Positions 8,737 through 16,952 of a stretch of DNA of 51,222 nucleotides are shown piece by piece. The DNA is from an uncultured Clostridia bacterium (GTDB lineage Bacteria; Bacillota; Clostridia; Christensenellales; UBA1242). Every line of letters begins with the position of its first letter. The stretch's first letter is position 1. A program made the translations under genes and the position numbers. The notes beneath the pieces are model-generated. The model saw only the letters and a list, made by a program, of their open reading frames with translations, made no database searches and was not told the DNA's origin. Where the stretch lies: the NCBI GenBank assembly GCA_944384375.1, contig CALWTE010000035.1:1-51222 (forward strand), read 5' to 3'.

Positions 8737-8765
8737 TTTTTTATTAAGTATTGTCGGGAGGCAAA

Positions 8766-9350
8766 ATGGCAAAATCAAAATCTAATAAGTCCAAAAAGAC
8801 TAACACTTCTAATGCTAAAAACATTAAGGCTTTGATTGCTCAAAACAAAATGATTGAGAATCAAAACGCTGAAAGGCAGGAGCAAGAAGAAGAAAGGAAG
8901 AAGGCTCGTCAGGCTCAAAAGGAAGCAAAAGAGCAGGCTACAACAGTAGAAGATACTACTGAAGAAGTCGTTGCGACTGCTACTGCTGACGAAGTGATTG
9001 TTGACGAGACTGTGGCTAGTAAGGACACTGTTGCCGAGAATAAGTCTGATAAAAAGACGGAGCAAGAAGATAAGTCTAAGGACGCAAATTCTAAAGATGC
9101 TAAGTCTAAAAAGGATGACAAGAAGGCAAAGAACAAGAAAAAGGACAAGAAAGAGCGTAGGGGCTTAGGTAAAAGAATTAAAGATTCCGCTAGTGAATTA
9201 AAGAAAGTCTCTTGGCCGTCTTTTAAACAAGTCGTTAAGAAAACAGGTGTAGTTTTGGCTGTTGTAATTTTCTTTGCAATTGCTTTGTTTGCTTTTGACT
9301 TTTTACTATCTTTGATTTACAACCTGTTTACAGGTAATGACATAGTGTAA
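8766..9350 (+). CDS. secE: SecE translocase subunit with long charged N-terminal extension
   Basis: 194 residues. SecE clamps SecY in the membrane protein-export channel. The conserved part is the last ~65 residues: an amphipathic segment with ASELKKVSWPSFKQVVKK, then one membrane helix (VVLAVVIFFAIALFAFDFLL). The first ~130 residues are low-complexity Lys/Glu/Asp/Ser/Thr, probably disordered and cytosolic. Gram-positive SecE is usually about 60 residues, so this extension is unusual. The ATG at 8766 follows GGGAGG at 8756-8761; the upstream in-frame TTG at 8751 overlaps that ribosome site and is rejected. Confidence 0.93.
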   Translation: MAKSKSNKSKKTNTSNAKNIKALIAQNKMIENQNAERQEQEEERKKARQAQKEAKEQATTVEDTTEEVVATATADEVIVDETVASKDTVAENKSDKKTEQEDKSKDANSKDAKSKKDDKKAKNKKKDKKERRGLGKRIKDSASELKKVSWPSFKQVVKKTGVVLAVVIFFAIALFAFDFLLSLIYNLFTGNDIV

Positions 9351-9361
9351 GGGGGAAAATC

Positions 9362-9892
9362 ATGTCTAATTTTATGAGTACCGAGCCTAAATGGTATGTT
9401 TTGCATACTTTCTCTGGTTATGAAGCAGTTGCAAAACAAAACTTAGAGCAAGTGGTTGAAAATGGTAATTTACAAAATAGAATTTTTGAGATAGTTATCC
9501 CTACAGAAGATGTTATAGAAGAAAAAGATGGCAAACGTAAAATTGTCAACCGCAAGTCTATGCCTTGCTACATTTTTATAAAAATGATTTATGGCGACGA
9601 TATTTGGCATACAATTACGCATACTAGAGGAATTACAGGCTTTGTAGGCCCTAAAGGAAGACCGCTACCTTTGACTGACGAGGAAATCCGCAAAATGCAC
9701 CTAGAAAAAGTTAAAGTAGACTTTACACTAGAAGTAGGTGACGAAGTCCGTATTTTGAGTGGTGCTTTGCGTGATAGTGTATGTAAGGTTACAAAAGTTG
9801 ATGCTGAGAATCAACGTTGTAGTGTAACTGTAAATATGTTTGGTCGTGAAACACCTTTGGAATTGTCTTATTCACAAGTTGCTAAAATTTAA
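9362..9892 (+). CDS. nusG: Transcription termination/antitermination factor NusG
   Basis: 176 residues. NusG binds RNA polymerase and couples it to Rho, NusA or the ribosome. The N-terminal NGN domain starts at KWYVLHTFSGYE and includes the CYIFIKM core and TRGITGFVG. The C-terminal KOW domain (~120-176) contains VGDEVRILSG. Start ATG at 9362 has AAGGGGGA just upstream, and the gene begins 11 nt after secE ends. Confidence 0.96.
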   Translation: MSNFMSTEPKWYVLHTFSGYEAVAKQNLEQVVENGNLQNRIFEIVIPTEDVIEEKDGKRKIVNRKSMPCYIFIKMIYGDDIWHTITHTRGITGFVGPKGRPLPLTDEEIRKMHLEKVKVDFTLEVGDEVRILSGALRDSVCKVTKVDAENQRCSVTVNMFGRETPLELSYSQVAKI

Positions 9893-10216
9893 TTTATACG
9901 CATTAGGTGCTTAACATTGCGCTAAATTAATGCGTTCTATACATTAGCAAGAGTCTAATTTATTCTAGATTATTATTTATAACTTAATAAATATTTATAA
10001 TTTAAAATAGTTAAAAAAACTTTTGCTTAAATTATAAATTGATTAAATTATAGTACATATTTTACTAGACTAATAATTTTAGGTTACTTGAATGTTAAGC
10101 ACACAATATTAATTTGTTTTGTCCTTTGTGGAGACACAAAGTGCAAATATTTGTGGAAGAATAGATTGAAATCTTTTAACTTTCTATTCGCTATTACCAC
10201 TTTGGAGGATTTTTTT
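9893..10216 (+). promoter_or_regulatory. rplK leader with two hairpins
   Basis: This 324-nt stretch before rplK has no gene. A perfect 7-bp hairpin with a GNRA-type loop lies at 10124-10141 (CTTTGTG-GAGA-CACAAAG), and a second 7-bp stem pairs 10159-10165 with 10183-10189 (GAATAGA/TCTATTC). The L1 protein is known to repress its own operon by binding mRNA near rplK, so the leader could be that target (inference). No promoter stands out clearly. Confidence 0.5.
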
Positions 10217-10663
10217 ATGGCAGAAAGAAAACCAGTTGCTGTTGTAAAAGCGCAACTCCCTGCAGGTAAGGCAACCGCTGGTCAACAACTAGGTGGTGCA
10301 CTTGGTCCGCACGGTGTAAACATTGGTGCTTTTATTAAACAATTTAACGAAGCAACAGCAAATCAAGTAGGAATGATTATACCAGTAATCATTAACATTT
10401 ATGCAGACCGTAGTTTTGATATCGTTTACAAGACTCCACCTGCAGCAGTTTTGATTAAAAAGGCAATTGGCATTGAAAAGGGTAGTGCTAAGACTCCTAA
10501 AGTAAGTGCTGGTCAAATCAAGAAATCACAAATTCGTCAAATCGCAGAAACAAAAATGCCAGACTTGAATGCAGCAAGTGTGGAAGCCGCTATGAGAATG
10601 ATAGCAGGTACTGCTCGTAGTATGGGTGTAACAGTAATTGATGACGAGGAGCAAACTGCATAG
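10217..10663 (+). CDS. rplK: Ribosomal protein L11 (uL11)
   Basis: 148 residues. L11 forms the base of the ribosomal stalk and binds 23S rRNA at the GTPase centre. The start is seen in the conserved [25 protein letters not shown] motif, and the C-terminal rRNA-binding domain carries IGIEKGS and [12 protein letters not shown] at 10217 is preceded by GGAGG (10204-10208); in-frame codons upstream from 10088 are leader sequence, not protein. It is co-transcribed with rplA, 35 nt downstream. Confidence 0.96.
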   Translation: MAERKPVAVVKAQLPAGKATAGQQLGGALGPHGVNIGAFIKQFNEATANQVGMIIPVIINIYADRSFDIVYKTPPAAVLIKKAIGIEKGSAKTPKVSAGQIKKSQIRQIAETKMPDLNAASVEAAMRMIAGTARSMGVTVIDDEEQTA

Positions 10664-10698
10664 TATCTATGTAGTTAGCATAAAAGGAAGTTACTATT

Positions 10699-11382
10699 AT
10701 GAAAAATAAAAGATATTTGAAAGCTGCCGAAATGGTAGATAGTTCTAAATTTTACACACCTAGCGAAGCGATTGATTTGGCAGTTAAGACTGCTACTGCA
10801 AAATTTGACGAAACTGTAGAATTGCACATTAAGTTGGGCGTTGACGGTCAACAAGCAGACCAACAAGTTCGTGGTACTGTAGTTTTGCCTGCTGGTACAG
10901 GTAAGAAATTACGCGTTTTAGTAATTGCAAAAGGCGATAAGGCTGACGAGGCAACAAAAGCGGGCGCTGATTACGTAGGCGCGGAAGAAATCGTTGCAAA
11001 GATTGCTGGCCAAGGTTGGTTAGACTTTGATGTTTGTATTACGACTCCTGATATGATGGGTGTTGTTGGTAGAGTGGCTAAAATCTTAGGTCCTAAAGGC
11101 TTAATGCCAAACCCAAAGAGCGGTACTGTTACAACTGACGTTACAAAGGCTATTGCCGATGTTAAGGCTGGTAAAGTAGAATACCGTCTAGACAAAAACA
11201 ACATAATTCACTGTCCTATGGGTAAGGTAAGTTTTGGTCCTGAAAAATTGATGGAAAACTATACAGCTCTTATGGACGCTATTGTTAGAGCAAAACCTGC
11301 TGCTAGCAAAGGTACATACTTAAAGAGTGTAGTAATGTCAACCACAATGGGTCCTGGAATCAAAATCAACCCAAACAACTAA
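10699..11382 (+). CDS. rplA: Ribosomal protein L1 (uL1)
   Basis: 227 residues, normal length. L1 forms the mobile L1 stalk that guides deacylated tRNA out of the E site, and represses its own operon. The family motifs [16 protein letters not shown] and [15 protein letters not shown] are present. Start ATG at 10699 has AAAGGAAG upstream. Unlike the common order, rplJ-rplL do not follow: a strong terminator closes the operon at 11443. Confidence 0.96.
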   Translation: MKNKRYLKAAEMVDSSKFYTPSEAIDLAVKTATAKFDETVELHIKLGVDGQQADQQVRGTVVLPAGTGKKLRVLVIAKGDKADEATKAGADYVGAEEIVAKIAGQGWLDFDVCITTPDMMGVVGRVAKILGPKGLMPNPKSGTVTTDVTKAIADVKAGKVEYRLDKNNIIHCPMGKVSFGPEKLMENYTALMDAIVRAKPAASKGTYLKSVVMSTTMGPGIKINPNN

Positions 11383-11403
11383 TTTAAAACTTTATGTGAG
11401 TTA

Positions 11404-11443
11404 GCAAAAAAAACACTGCTTTAAATTAAGCAGTGTTTTTTGC
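11404..11443 (+). terminator. Intrinsic terminator of rplKA
   Basis: AAAACACTGCTT pairs with AAGCAGTGTTTT around a six-base loop and ends in a T run. The A run on the 5' side means it can also act on the opposite strand for the XRE gene. Confidence 0.92.
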
Positions 11444-11507
11444 TATTTAAATCATTATTTGATAAAAAATTAAAAACCTAAAAAATAGTAAAGAAAATAA
11501 AGTAAAT

Positions 11508-11762
11508 TTATTCCTTTACTTTAGATTTTTTTAAAATTATATCCTTTTCTTTTTTTAGACAATCTTTTGTAAAATAGTCTAAATCCACTCCAAAAAAGTT
11601 AGCGACAGTAATCAAATCATTGACACTGGGAATTCTTTCTCCCTTTTCCCATTTTGAAATGCTTGCCTGAGTATAGCCGATTTGTCGCCCTAAATCTAAC
11701 TGTGTTATACCAAAATCCATACGCAGTTCTTTGAGTGCTTTTGCAAAATTTAATTTAATCAT
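11508..11762 (-). CDS. Small XRE-family repressor
   Basis: 84 residues. One Cro/CI-type HTH: FAKALKELRMDFGITQLDLGRQIGYTQASISKWEKGERIPSVNDLITVANFFGVDLDYF (about 5-63), then a short Lys-rich tail. There is no sensor or protease domain, so it is a minimal DNA-binding protein. I chose ATG at 11762: a TATAAT lies 7 nt upstream (11774-11769), so the message would start at this ATG with no leader. The GTG at 11777 would overlap that -10. Two palindromic sites directly upstream (11786, 11806) are likely its own operators (inference). Confidence 0.85.
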   Translation of the reverse strand: MIKLNFAKALKELRMDFGITQLDLGRQIGYTQASISKWEKGERIPSVNDLITVANFFGVDLDYFTKDCLKKEKDIILKKSKVKE

Positions 11763-11768
11763 ATTAAT

Positions 11769-11797
11769 ATTATACACTTAAATATGACAGTTTGTCT
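11769..11797 (-). promoter_or_regulatory. Promoter of the XRE gene (leaderless transcript)
   Basis: On the minus strand, a perfect TATAAT (11774-11769) with a weak -35 AAGACA about 18 nt upstream. The -35 overlaps the first GACA-GTT-TGTC operator, which fits autorepression. The predicted start coincides with the ATG at 11762. Confidence 0.6.
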
Positions 11798-11819
11798 TAT
11801 AATACGACAGTTTGTCATA
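11783..11819. promoter_or_regulatory. Tandem palindromic operators
   Basis: GACAGTTTGTC occurs at 11786-11796 and again at 11806-11816, exactly 20 bp apart, i.e. about two helical turns on the same face of the DNA. Flanks extend the dyad (TAT...TTA and TAC...ATA). A matching perfect palindrome, ATATGACAATTTGTCATAT, occurs at 36018-36036. Confidence 0.8.
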
Positions 11820-11900
11820 TTTCGGCAAAAGTATTTAAAAAGTTACAAATTTGGAGAATTTAGCGAGATTTGTCAAAAACAAAATAGATAGTGCTTTTAC

Positions 11901-11930
11901 TTGCTATATATAATTCATATATGCTAAAAT
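11901..11930 (+). promoter_or_regulatory. Sigma-A promoter with extended -10
   Basis: TTGCTA at 11901-11906, 18 nt, TAAAAT at 11925-11930 with TGC before it. It serves the membrane protein gene at 11958. Confidence 0.65.
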
Positions 11931-11957
11931 TAAATAAATTAAACCGCGGGGGTTGTT

Positions 11958-12653
11958 GTGGAAAATAAAGAAAAAAACGAGTTAGGTTCTGTCATGCAAG
12001 ATTTGGATAATTTGCAGGAGCAAGTGAACGCGGAAACTAATGTATCAAAGATGATAAACACAAATCAAGAAAATGTTGTTTTGGCGGATAACTCTGCGCA
12101 AAACGTGGGGATAGCCGAAAAATTTAAGAGCAGTAGCAAGCCAAATAAAGCGATGCAAGGGAATAAAAGTGAAGCACAAGGTGTAGGGCTGGCAGAAAAT
12201 CTGAGTGGCGAAACAAATTCAATCGGTAAGAATTATGCCAGTTCTGTGGAAAAGACTACAAATTTGCAAAATTCACCAGAAACGCAAAATTCAAATACGG
12301 CAGAACAAGCCAATATAAAATCAACTGAACAGACAAAACAATCTTCAAGTTACGGTATTGCAGCTTTAATTTTGGGTATTTTTGCCGTTTTATTTGGAAT
12401 TTTGCTTATAATTTCGGTTTACTTTATGGGTGAAAGTGATGCTTTAAGTGTCGCCGCTTTGATTTATTTAATTTATATAGGGTACATTTTAGGCATTTTT
12501 TGTGGTACCGTTTGTGGTATAATTGCAGGTATTATGAGTATTGTAGCTATTTGCAAGAGTAATAGACGAATGATTTCTTGGGTAGGCTTTGGGGTAGGAG
12601 TCCTTTCCTTAGTGTTTATAATAATTTTAGTAGGGTATGTGCTTTTGTCGTAA
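11958..12653 (+). CDS. Membrane protein with disordered N-terminus (DUF4190-like)
   Basis: 231 residues. The first ~130 are Asn/Gln/Ser/Glu-rich and low complexity, probably cytosolic and disordered. They are followed by three hydrophobic segments: GIAALILGIFAVLFGILLII, AALIYLIYIGYILGIFCGTVCGIIAGIMSIVAI, and WVGFGVGVLSLVFIIILVGYVLL. The glycine-rich arrangement resembles DUF4190-type small membrane domains (pattern-based guess). The start is GTG at 11958 after GGGGG. It is divergent from the XRE gene, whose operators lie between the two promoters, so XRE may regulate it. Function unknown. Confidence 0.75.
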   Translation: MENKEKNELGSVMQDLDNLQEQVNAETNVSKMINTNQENVVLADNSAQNVGIAEKFKSSSKPNKAMQGNKSEAQGVGLAENLSGETNSIGKNYASSVEKTTNLQNSPETQNSNTAEQANIKSTEQTKQSSSYGIAALILGIFAVLFGILLIISVYFMGESDALSVAALIYLIYIGYILGIFCGTVCGIIAGIMSIVAICKSNRRMISWVGFGVGVLSLVFIIILVGYVLLS

Positions 12654-12908
12654 ACCAACTTGATTGTTGCTTAATAGAAATGATTTTTAAAAACAAGTTG
12701 ATATTTTATTGTATAATATATTGTAAATTTATTTTATTTCTTTATGTTAATTCCATAACACAGCATATAAAAATAATTGCCCAAAACATAAAATATACTA
12801 ATAATTGATTTATTTTCCATATTTCAAGAAACAAAAGAAATTTAATTTAAATTCTATGCAAATCTACTTTTTTACATAAATGTCACTTAGTAAAAGGTTG
12901 TTAAATAG
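12654..12908. other. AT-rich intergenic stretch before hpf
   Basis: No gene or clear terminator is seen. The in-frame reading at 12578-12808 overlaps the preceding gene in another frame and has no ribosome site. Confidence 0.5.
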
Positions 12909-12937
12909 TTGCTAGTTTTTTAAATTTTTGGTATAAT
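12909..12937 (+). promoter_or_regulatory. Sigma-A promoter of hpf
   Basis: TTGCTA at 12909-12914, 17 nt, TATAAT at 12932-12937, followed by AAAGGGGG and the ATG at 12962. Confidence 0.8.
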
Positions 12938-12961
12938 TAAAGCATAAAGGGGGATAAGAAA

Positions 12962-13495
12962 ATGAAAATAGAAATTTCATCTAGAAATTACAAAGTCAGT
13001 GACAAACTGGACAAAATTATTCGCGAAAAGGTGGAGAAATTAGACCGCTATTTCGGCGACACTGCAAATGCTAAGGTTGTGTGTAGTAAAATTAAAGATA
13101 CTTACAAACTAGAGTTGACCATTAAGGATAAAGGCTTGTTGTTCCGTAGTGAAGTAAGCAGCGACAATATGTACCAAAACATAGACTTGGCTTTGCCTAA
13201 GGTAGAGCGTCAAATTGTTAAATACTCTACAAAACTTAAAGACAAATTGCGTAAAGGTGCTCCGCTTAAAGAGTTGTTGTTTAATGATGACGAATTTGAG
13301 TTCAAACCCGAAGAATGCAAGGTTAGTAAGAGTAAAAACTTTACTATTAACCCGTTATCAGTTAATGAGGCTATTATGGAGTTGGAGAACTCAGACCACA
13401 ACTTCTACGTGTTTATTAACCCTGAGAACGGGAAAGTAAACATACTTTACAAACGTTATGAGGGCGACTACGGTTTATTGGATCCTGAATATTAA
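12962..13495 (+). CDS. hpf: Long-form ribosome hibernation promoting factor
   Basis: 177 residues. It binds the 30S decoding centre and dimerises ribosomes into inactive 100S particles in starvation. The N-terminal S30AE domain (1-~100) starts KIEISSRNYKVSDKLDKII. The C-terminal dimerisation domain (~120-177) includes NPLSVNEAIMELENSDHNFYVFIN, NILYKRYEGDYGLLDPE. Presence of both domains marks the long form typical of Gram-positives. ATG at 12962 follows AAGGGGG. It has its own promoter and terminator. Confidence 0.95.
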   Translation: MKIEISSRNYKVSDKLDKIIREKVEKLDRYFGDTANAKVVCSKIKDTYKLELTIKDKGLLFRSEVSSDNMYQNIDLALPKVERQIVKYSTKLKDKLRKGAPLKELLFNDDEFEFKPEECKVSKSKNFTINPLSVNEAIMELENSDHNFYVFINPENGKVNILYKRYEGDYGLLDPEY

Positions 13496-13510
13496 TATTG
13501 AGTTGATAAT

Positions 13511-13548
13511 AAAAAACATATTGATTATACAAAATCAATATGTTTTTT
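13511..13548 (+). terminator. Intrinsic terminator of hpf
   Basis: A perfect 16-bp stem (AAAAAACATATTGATT and its complement) around a six-base loop, ending in TTTTTT. Confidence 0.92.
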
Positions 13549-13627
13549 CATATAATTGTAAAATAATAATCAATTATAAAAAATTTAATATTCTAAAAGA
13601 ATTCTTGTTGCAGAATTATTTCTAACC

Positions 13628-13852
13628 TCAATCATAATATCTTGCAACAGCTTTTTCATATTCCATATCTGCAGTCATATCTATTAATTTTTGATTTCTT
13701 TTTTGTTGTTTTGCGGAATTGTTATCTTGATTTTCTTTTAAATATTTTTCCACATTGCATTCTATTTCATATGTAGATTAACCGTTAATACAATTTTTCA
13801 AATGCAACGCGCCTTTTAGTGCAAGTATACTTGCTATTTTTTTGTTTTAAGA
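13628..13852 (-). pseudogene. Truncated, nonsense-mutated copy of the gene at 13913
   Basis: The minus strand carries a degraded copy of the last third of the neighbouring membrane-protein gene. The two copies are nearly identical over 13694-13820 and 13985-14110. Where the intact copy reads NGQSTYDIERN, this one has CAA changed to TAA (stop) in an otherwise matching frame (NG-stop-STYEIECN). The frame then continues to VEKYLKENQDNNS and ends with MEYEKAVARYYD. The 5' two thirds of the gene are absent. It arose by partial duplication and then decayed. Confidence 0.85.
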
Positions 13853-13912
13853 ATACTTCTTTTTATTTAAAGCTAAATGATTTAGGAGATACTGCTCACA
13901 TTTCATAAGTTT

Positions 13913-14593
13913 TTAAAGAGATTTTTCCCATATATAGCGATTATATGCGGATTCCATAGAAGATTGTAATTCTAGTAGTTCATCATTTCTTTTTTGTTGT
14001 TTTTCGGAATTGTTATTTTGATTTTCTTTTAAATATTTTTCCACATTGCGTTCTATATCGTATGTAGATTGACCGTTAATACAATTTTTCAAATGCAACG
14101 CGCCTTTTAATGCGAATATGCCCATTATTCCTATTGCAAAAGGCAAAACGTCACTATCGAAGACTGAAATTGCATTATTTGCTTGATTCATAAGTTCATT
14201 AACTATTTGGTCATAATTGTAATATTGTATCCATAATGGGTCAGTAAGCCCACCACTTGTAGCACTATTTTCAAAAACATGCTCCATTTCATTCATATAG
14301 TATTCTAATTCTTCTTGTGTATTTGCACCTACATTTTCCATAATCGCATCAAATTCTCCATTGGCATAAGCTTTATCTAAAAGACTATTAAATTTTTCAG
14401 CTGTTTTGTTGCTTAAATCAAGTACAGTAAAAAGAAAACTAAAGAGCCCTGTTCCAAACAAACCCATTGATACAATCAAAGGTATTTCATTTACTGCCCC
14501 TCTATAATAATTACGCGTAGCTTTTATGCTTTTTTTTAATTTTTTATATTCTTTGTAATCTTGATATTTTTTAACTAATTCTTCCTTGTTCAT
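13913..14593 (-). CDS. Unknown two-helix membrane protein
   Basis: 226 residues, not recognised. Charged N-terminus (KKYQDYKEYKKLKKSIKATRNYYRG), a membrane segment at ~36-62 (EIPLIVSMGLFGTGLFSFLFTVL), an acidic outer region (~65-145), a second membrane segment at ~150-170 (VLPFAIGIMGIFALKGAL), and a Gln/Asn-rich coiled-coil tail. ATG at 14593 has GGGGAAGG upstream. A broken partial copy lies immediately downstream. No operon partner; function unknown. Confidence 0.75.
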   Translation of the reverse strand: MNKEELVKKYQDYKEYKKLKKSIKATRNYYRGAVNEIPLIVSMGLFGTGLFSFLFTVLDLSNKTAEKFNSLLDKAYANGEFDAIMENVGANTQEELEYYMNEMEHVFENSATSGGLTDPLWIQYYNYDQIVNELMNQANNAISVFDSDVLPFAIGIMGIFALKGALHLKNCINGQSTYDIERNVEKYLKENQNNNSEKQQKRNDELLELQSSMESAYNRYIWEKSL

Positions 14594-14828
14594 TTTTTAC
14601 CTTCCCCTTATATTTTATATGTAAATATTATAGCATAAAACAGTAATTTTGTCAATACCCACCTTATTAGAGAAGTGAGAAGATAAATATGAAATTTGCG
14701 TTTCGCGTAATCAAAATTAATATAAAAATAAAATGTTAGTCACCTTACAAAAGTATCCTTTTTGCTCTTATACTATTATTTACATAAAAACCATAATTTA
14801 AATTCATACAACTTGAATGAAAGGAAAC

Positions 14829-14876
14829 AAAAAACAGTTCAATTTTGAGCTGCACTTTATTTTGAACTGTTTTTTT
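14829..14876 (-). terminator. Intrinsic terminator of the oxoamine synthase gene
   Basis: AAAAAACAGTTCAA and TTGAACTGTTTTTT pair over 14 bp around a 19-nt loop. It lies just after the stop codon of the minus-strand gene, and the T run on that strand fits termination. Confidence 0.88.
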
Positions 14877-14891
14877 GTTTTACGAATAATT

Positions 14892-16106
14892 CTATTCATT
14901 ATATAGTATTTGTTCAGTAGGGGAATAAGGTTCTAAATCGTTTTCAAACACATCTTGAATGATGTCTGCCGCTTCGTCCATAAGTTCTTTTGTGTGAGTT
15001 GCTGTGTAACTTGTCCTAATTAGAGCATCACCAGGCGCAACGGCAGGGCTAACTACAGGGTTTACATACACACCTTTTTCAAAGAGAAGTTTACAAGCCT
15101 TAAACGTGCGTTTGTCGTCATAAGTGTTGATAGGAATAATAGGTGCGACGCTGTCTCTTATAGGAATATTGCGCGTTTTTAGTGCGTTACGCATATAATC
15201 AGTTATATCTAACAAGTTTTTTACACGTTCAGGTTCGCGTTTTAAAATTCGTAGGGCAGCCAAAGCACTAGCCGCATTTGCTGGAGTAATGCTTGCCGAG
15301 AAGATAAACGGGCGGGAAGTGTGCTTTACATATTCTATAACTTCGGCTTTTGCAGCCATAAATCCACCGAGACTTGCTAGACTTTTTGAGAAAGTCCCCA
15401 TAATAATGTCTACTTCGTCTTCAAGACCAAAATGTTCCGCCGTTCCGCGACCATGTTCACCAAATACACCCAAACCGTGCGCGTCATCAACCATAACTCT
15501 AGCACCATATTTACGGGCGAGTGCCACAATTTCAGGAAGTTTACACAAATCGCCACCCATACTAAACACGCCATCGGTTACAATTAAAATGCCTTTGTCT
15601 GCGGGGATTTTTTGTAACTGGCTTTCTAAATCTGCCATATCGTTGTGTTCATAACGGTACATTTTAGCATAACTCAACCTACAACCATCATAAATACTAG
15701 CATGGTTTTCTTTATCACACAAAATAACGTCGTTACGCCCCGCAATTGCTGATATTATACCTAAGTTGCTTTGGAAACCTGTACTAAAAGTCATTACGGC
15801 ATCTTTGTGCAGAAATTCAGCTAATTCTTTTTCTAATGTGATATGCAAATCAAGCGTACCATTTAGGAAACGAGACCCCGAGCAACCCGAACCATATTTT
15901 TCGTAGGCTTTAATACCTGCCTCAATAACTTCAGGGTGACTGGTTAAACCTAAATAGTTGTTAGAGCCAATCATAATTACACGTTTGCCTTCCATATTTA
16001 CGACAACATCTTGCCCCGACTCAAGGTAGTGGAAGTATGGGTAAATATCTTCTTCTTTGTATTTTTTGACCAAATCAAAATTAAAACATTTTTCAAATAA
16101 ATCCAT
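14892..16106 (-). CDS. PLP-dependent alpha-oxoamine synthase (KBL/serine palmitoyltransferase-like)
   Basis: 404 residues. The family condenses an amino acid with an acyl-CoA and releases CO2. The PLP lysine is K241 in GTFSKSLASLGG; H135 (NHAS) and D207/H210 (VDDAHG) bind the cofactor. The substrate-side signature GSGCSGSRFLNGTLDLH (~72-88) and IYPYFHYLESG are as I remember them from bacterial serine palmitoyltransferases and KBL-like enzymes, and unlike biotin-pathway BioF. Exact substrates cannot be read. ATG at 16106 follows GGAGAAG; 14 upstream in-frame codons lie in the promoter region. It stands alone, with no biotin or threonine-degradation genes nearby. Options: 2-amino-3-ketobutyrate CoA ligase, BioF, or sphingoid-base synthesis. 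Confidence 0.9.
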   Translation of the reverse strand: MDLFEKCFNFDLVKKYKEEDIYPYFHYLESGQDVVVNMEGKRVIMIGSNNYLGLTSHPEVIEAGIKAYEKYGSGCSGSRFLNGTLDLHITLEKELAEFLHKDAVMTFSTGFQSNLGIISAIAGRNDVILCDKENHASIYDGCRLSYAKMYRYEHNDMADLESQLQKIPADKGILIVTDGVFSMGGDLCKLPEIVALARKYGARVMVDDAHGLGVFGEHGRGTAEHFGLEDEVDIIMGTFSKSLASLGGFMAAKAEVIEYVKHTSRPFIFSASITPANAASALAALRILKREPERVKNLLDITDYMRNALKTRNIPIRDSVAPIIPINTYDDKRTFKACKLLFEKGVYVNPVVSPAVAPGDALIRTSYTATHTKELMDEAADIIQDVFENDLEPYSPTEQILYNE

Positions 16107-16138
16107 AAAAACTTCTCCAATTAAGTAAGTATAGATTA

Positions 16139-16167
16139 AGTATAACAAAAATTTTGAATTTTGACTA
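16139..16167 (-). promoter_or_regulatory. Promoter of the oxoamine synthase gene
   Basis: On the minus strand TAGTCA, 17 nt, TATACT with TGT before the -10 (16144-16139). The TGTTATACT core is the same as at 1907 and 8503. Confidence 0.65.
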
Positions 16168-16234
16168 CTAATTTAAGGTAATTTATTATTATAGAAATAT
16201 ACAAGAATTTTAGTAAAAAATGACGTTATAATGC

Positions 16235-16263
16235 TTGTAAAAATTCTAGAAAAAGTGTACAAT
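16235..16263 (+). promoter_or_regulatory. Promoter of the ABC ATPase gene
   Basis: TTGTAA at 16235-16240, 17 nt, TACAAT at 16258-16263, then AAGGAG and the ATG at 16287. An overlapping TATAAT at 16263-16268 lacks a spaced -35. Confidence 0.55.
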
Positions 16264-16286
16264 ATAATCTAAGGAGTTAAAAAACT

Positions 16287-16952
16287 ATGATAGTTTTAAA
16301 AGATATAGAAGTTGCTTACAGTAAAGATTACAGCGCTCTTTTAGGTATTAATTTGCATGTTAAAAAGGGTGAAAAAATAGGCATTGTAGGGCATAAAGAT
16401 AGCGGAAAAACTGCATTACTGAGATTGATAGCAGGTTTAGAAAAGCAAAAGAGCGGAGAGGCATATATTAAAGATACCCCAATTAAAAAAATTAATTTTG
16501 CCAAAGATGTTGCTCTAGGGTATTTGACTAATCGTGCTGTATTCTTTGAGAGAAAGAGTGTTTATAAAAATCTTGCATGGACACTAAAAGTACACAAAGT
16601 GGACAAAAAAGAATGGAAAGATAGAATTCAAAAAGTGCTAGAAGATTTTGAAATTACACATTTGGAAAAAGAAAAAGTCCATTCACTATGCGAGAGTGAT
16701 AGGAGACTTGTCCAAATTGCACGTATGGCATTGAGACCTTTAGAAATTATATTGTGCGACGATGTGTTAACGGGTGACGATTCTGTTACACAAGAAAAAA
16801 TCAAAACTGCACTAAAGAAGTTATTTAAACTACCGCCAAAAGATAAAATAATAATTATGGCTAGTGAAGATGAGAAAATTATAAAAGAATTTGTGACTAA
16901 AATTATTCATATAGATTCTGGGAGTTTTGTGGAGAAACAAAATGAAGAATAA
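16287..16952 (+). CDS. ABC-type ATPase domain protein, catalytically degenerate
   Basis: 221 residues with an ABC transporter nucleotide-binding fold: Walker A GHKDSGKT (35-42) and the general order of the family. Several catalytic elements are altered. The LSGGQ signature is replaced by SLCESD (133-138), Walker B ends in D158-D159 instead of Asp-Glu, no H-loop His is present (IIIMASEDE), and no clear Q-loop Gln is seen. It may bind ATP without normal hydrolysis. No permease gene is adjacent. It overlaps the HTH gene by 11 nt, so the two are translationally coupled and perhaps act together, e.g. as a sensor and regulator (inference). Confidence 0.85.
   Translation: MIVLKDIEVAYSKDYSALLGINLHVKKGEKIGIVGHKDSGKTALLRLIAGLEKQKSGEAYIKDTPIKKINFAKDVALGYLTNRAVFFERKSVYKNLAWTLKVHKVDKKEWKDRIQKVLEDFEITHLEKEKVHSLCESDRRLVQIARMALRPLEIILCDDVLTGDDSVTQEKIKTALKKLFKLPPKDKIIIMASEDEKIIKEFVTKIIHIDSGSFVEKQNEE

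Noticed and set aside
8775..9148. Minus-strand frames under secE
   Set aside because: Phe/Ser/Leu-rich shadows of the Lys/Glu-rich secE extension.
11941..11952. ACCGCGGG resembling the T-box motif
   Set aside because: The rest of a T-box (specifier stem, AGGGTGG, terminator) is missing, and the downstream gene is a membrane protein.
14892..16106. BioF (biotin synthesis) as a firm name
   Set aside because: No other bio genes, and the substrate-region signature is closer to KBL/SPT enzymes; left as a family call.
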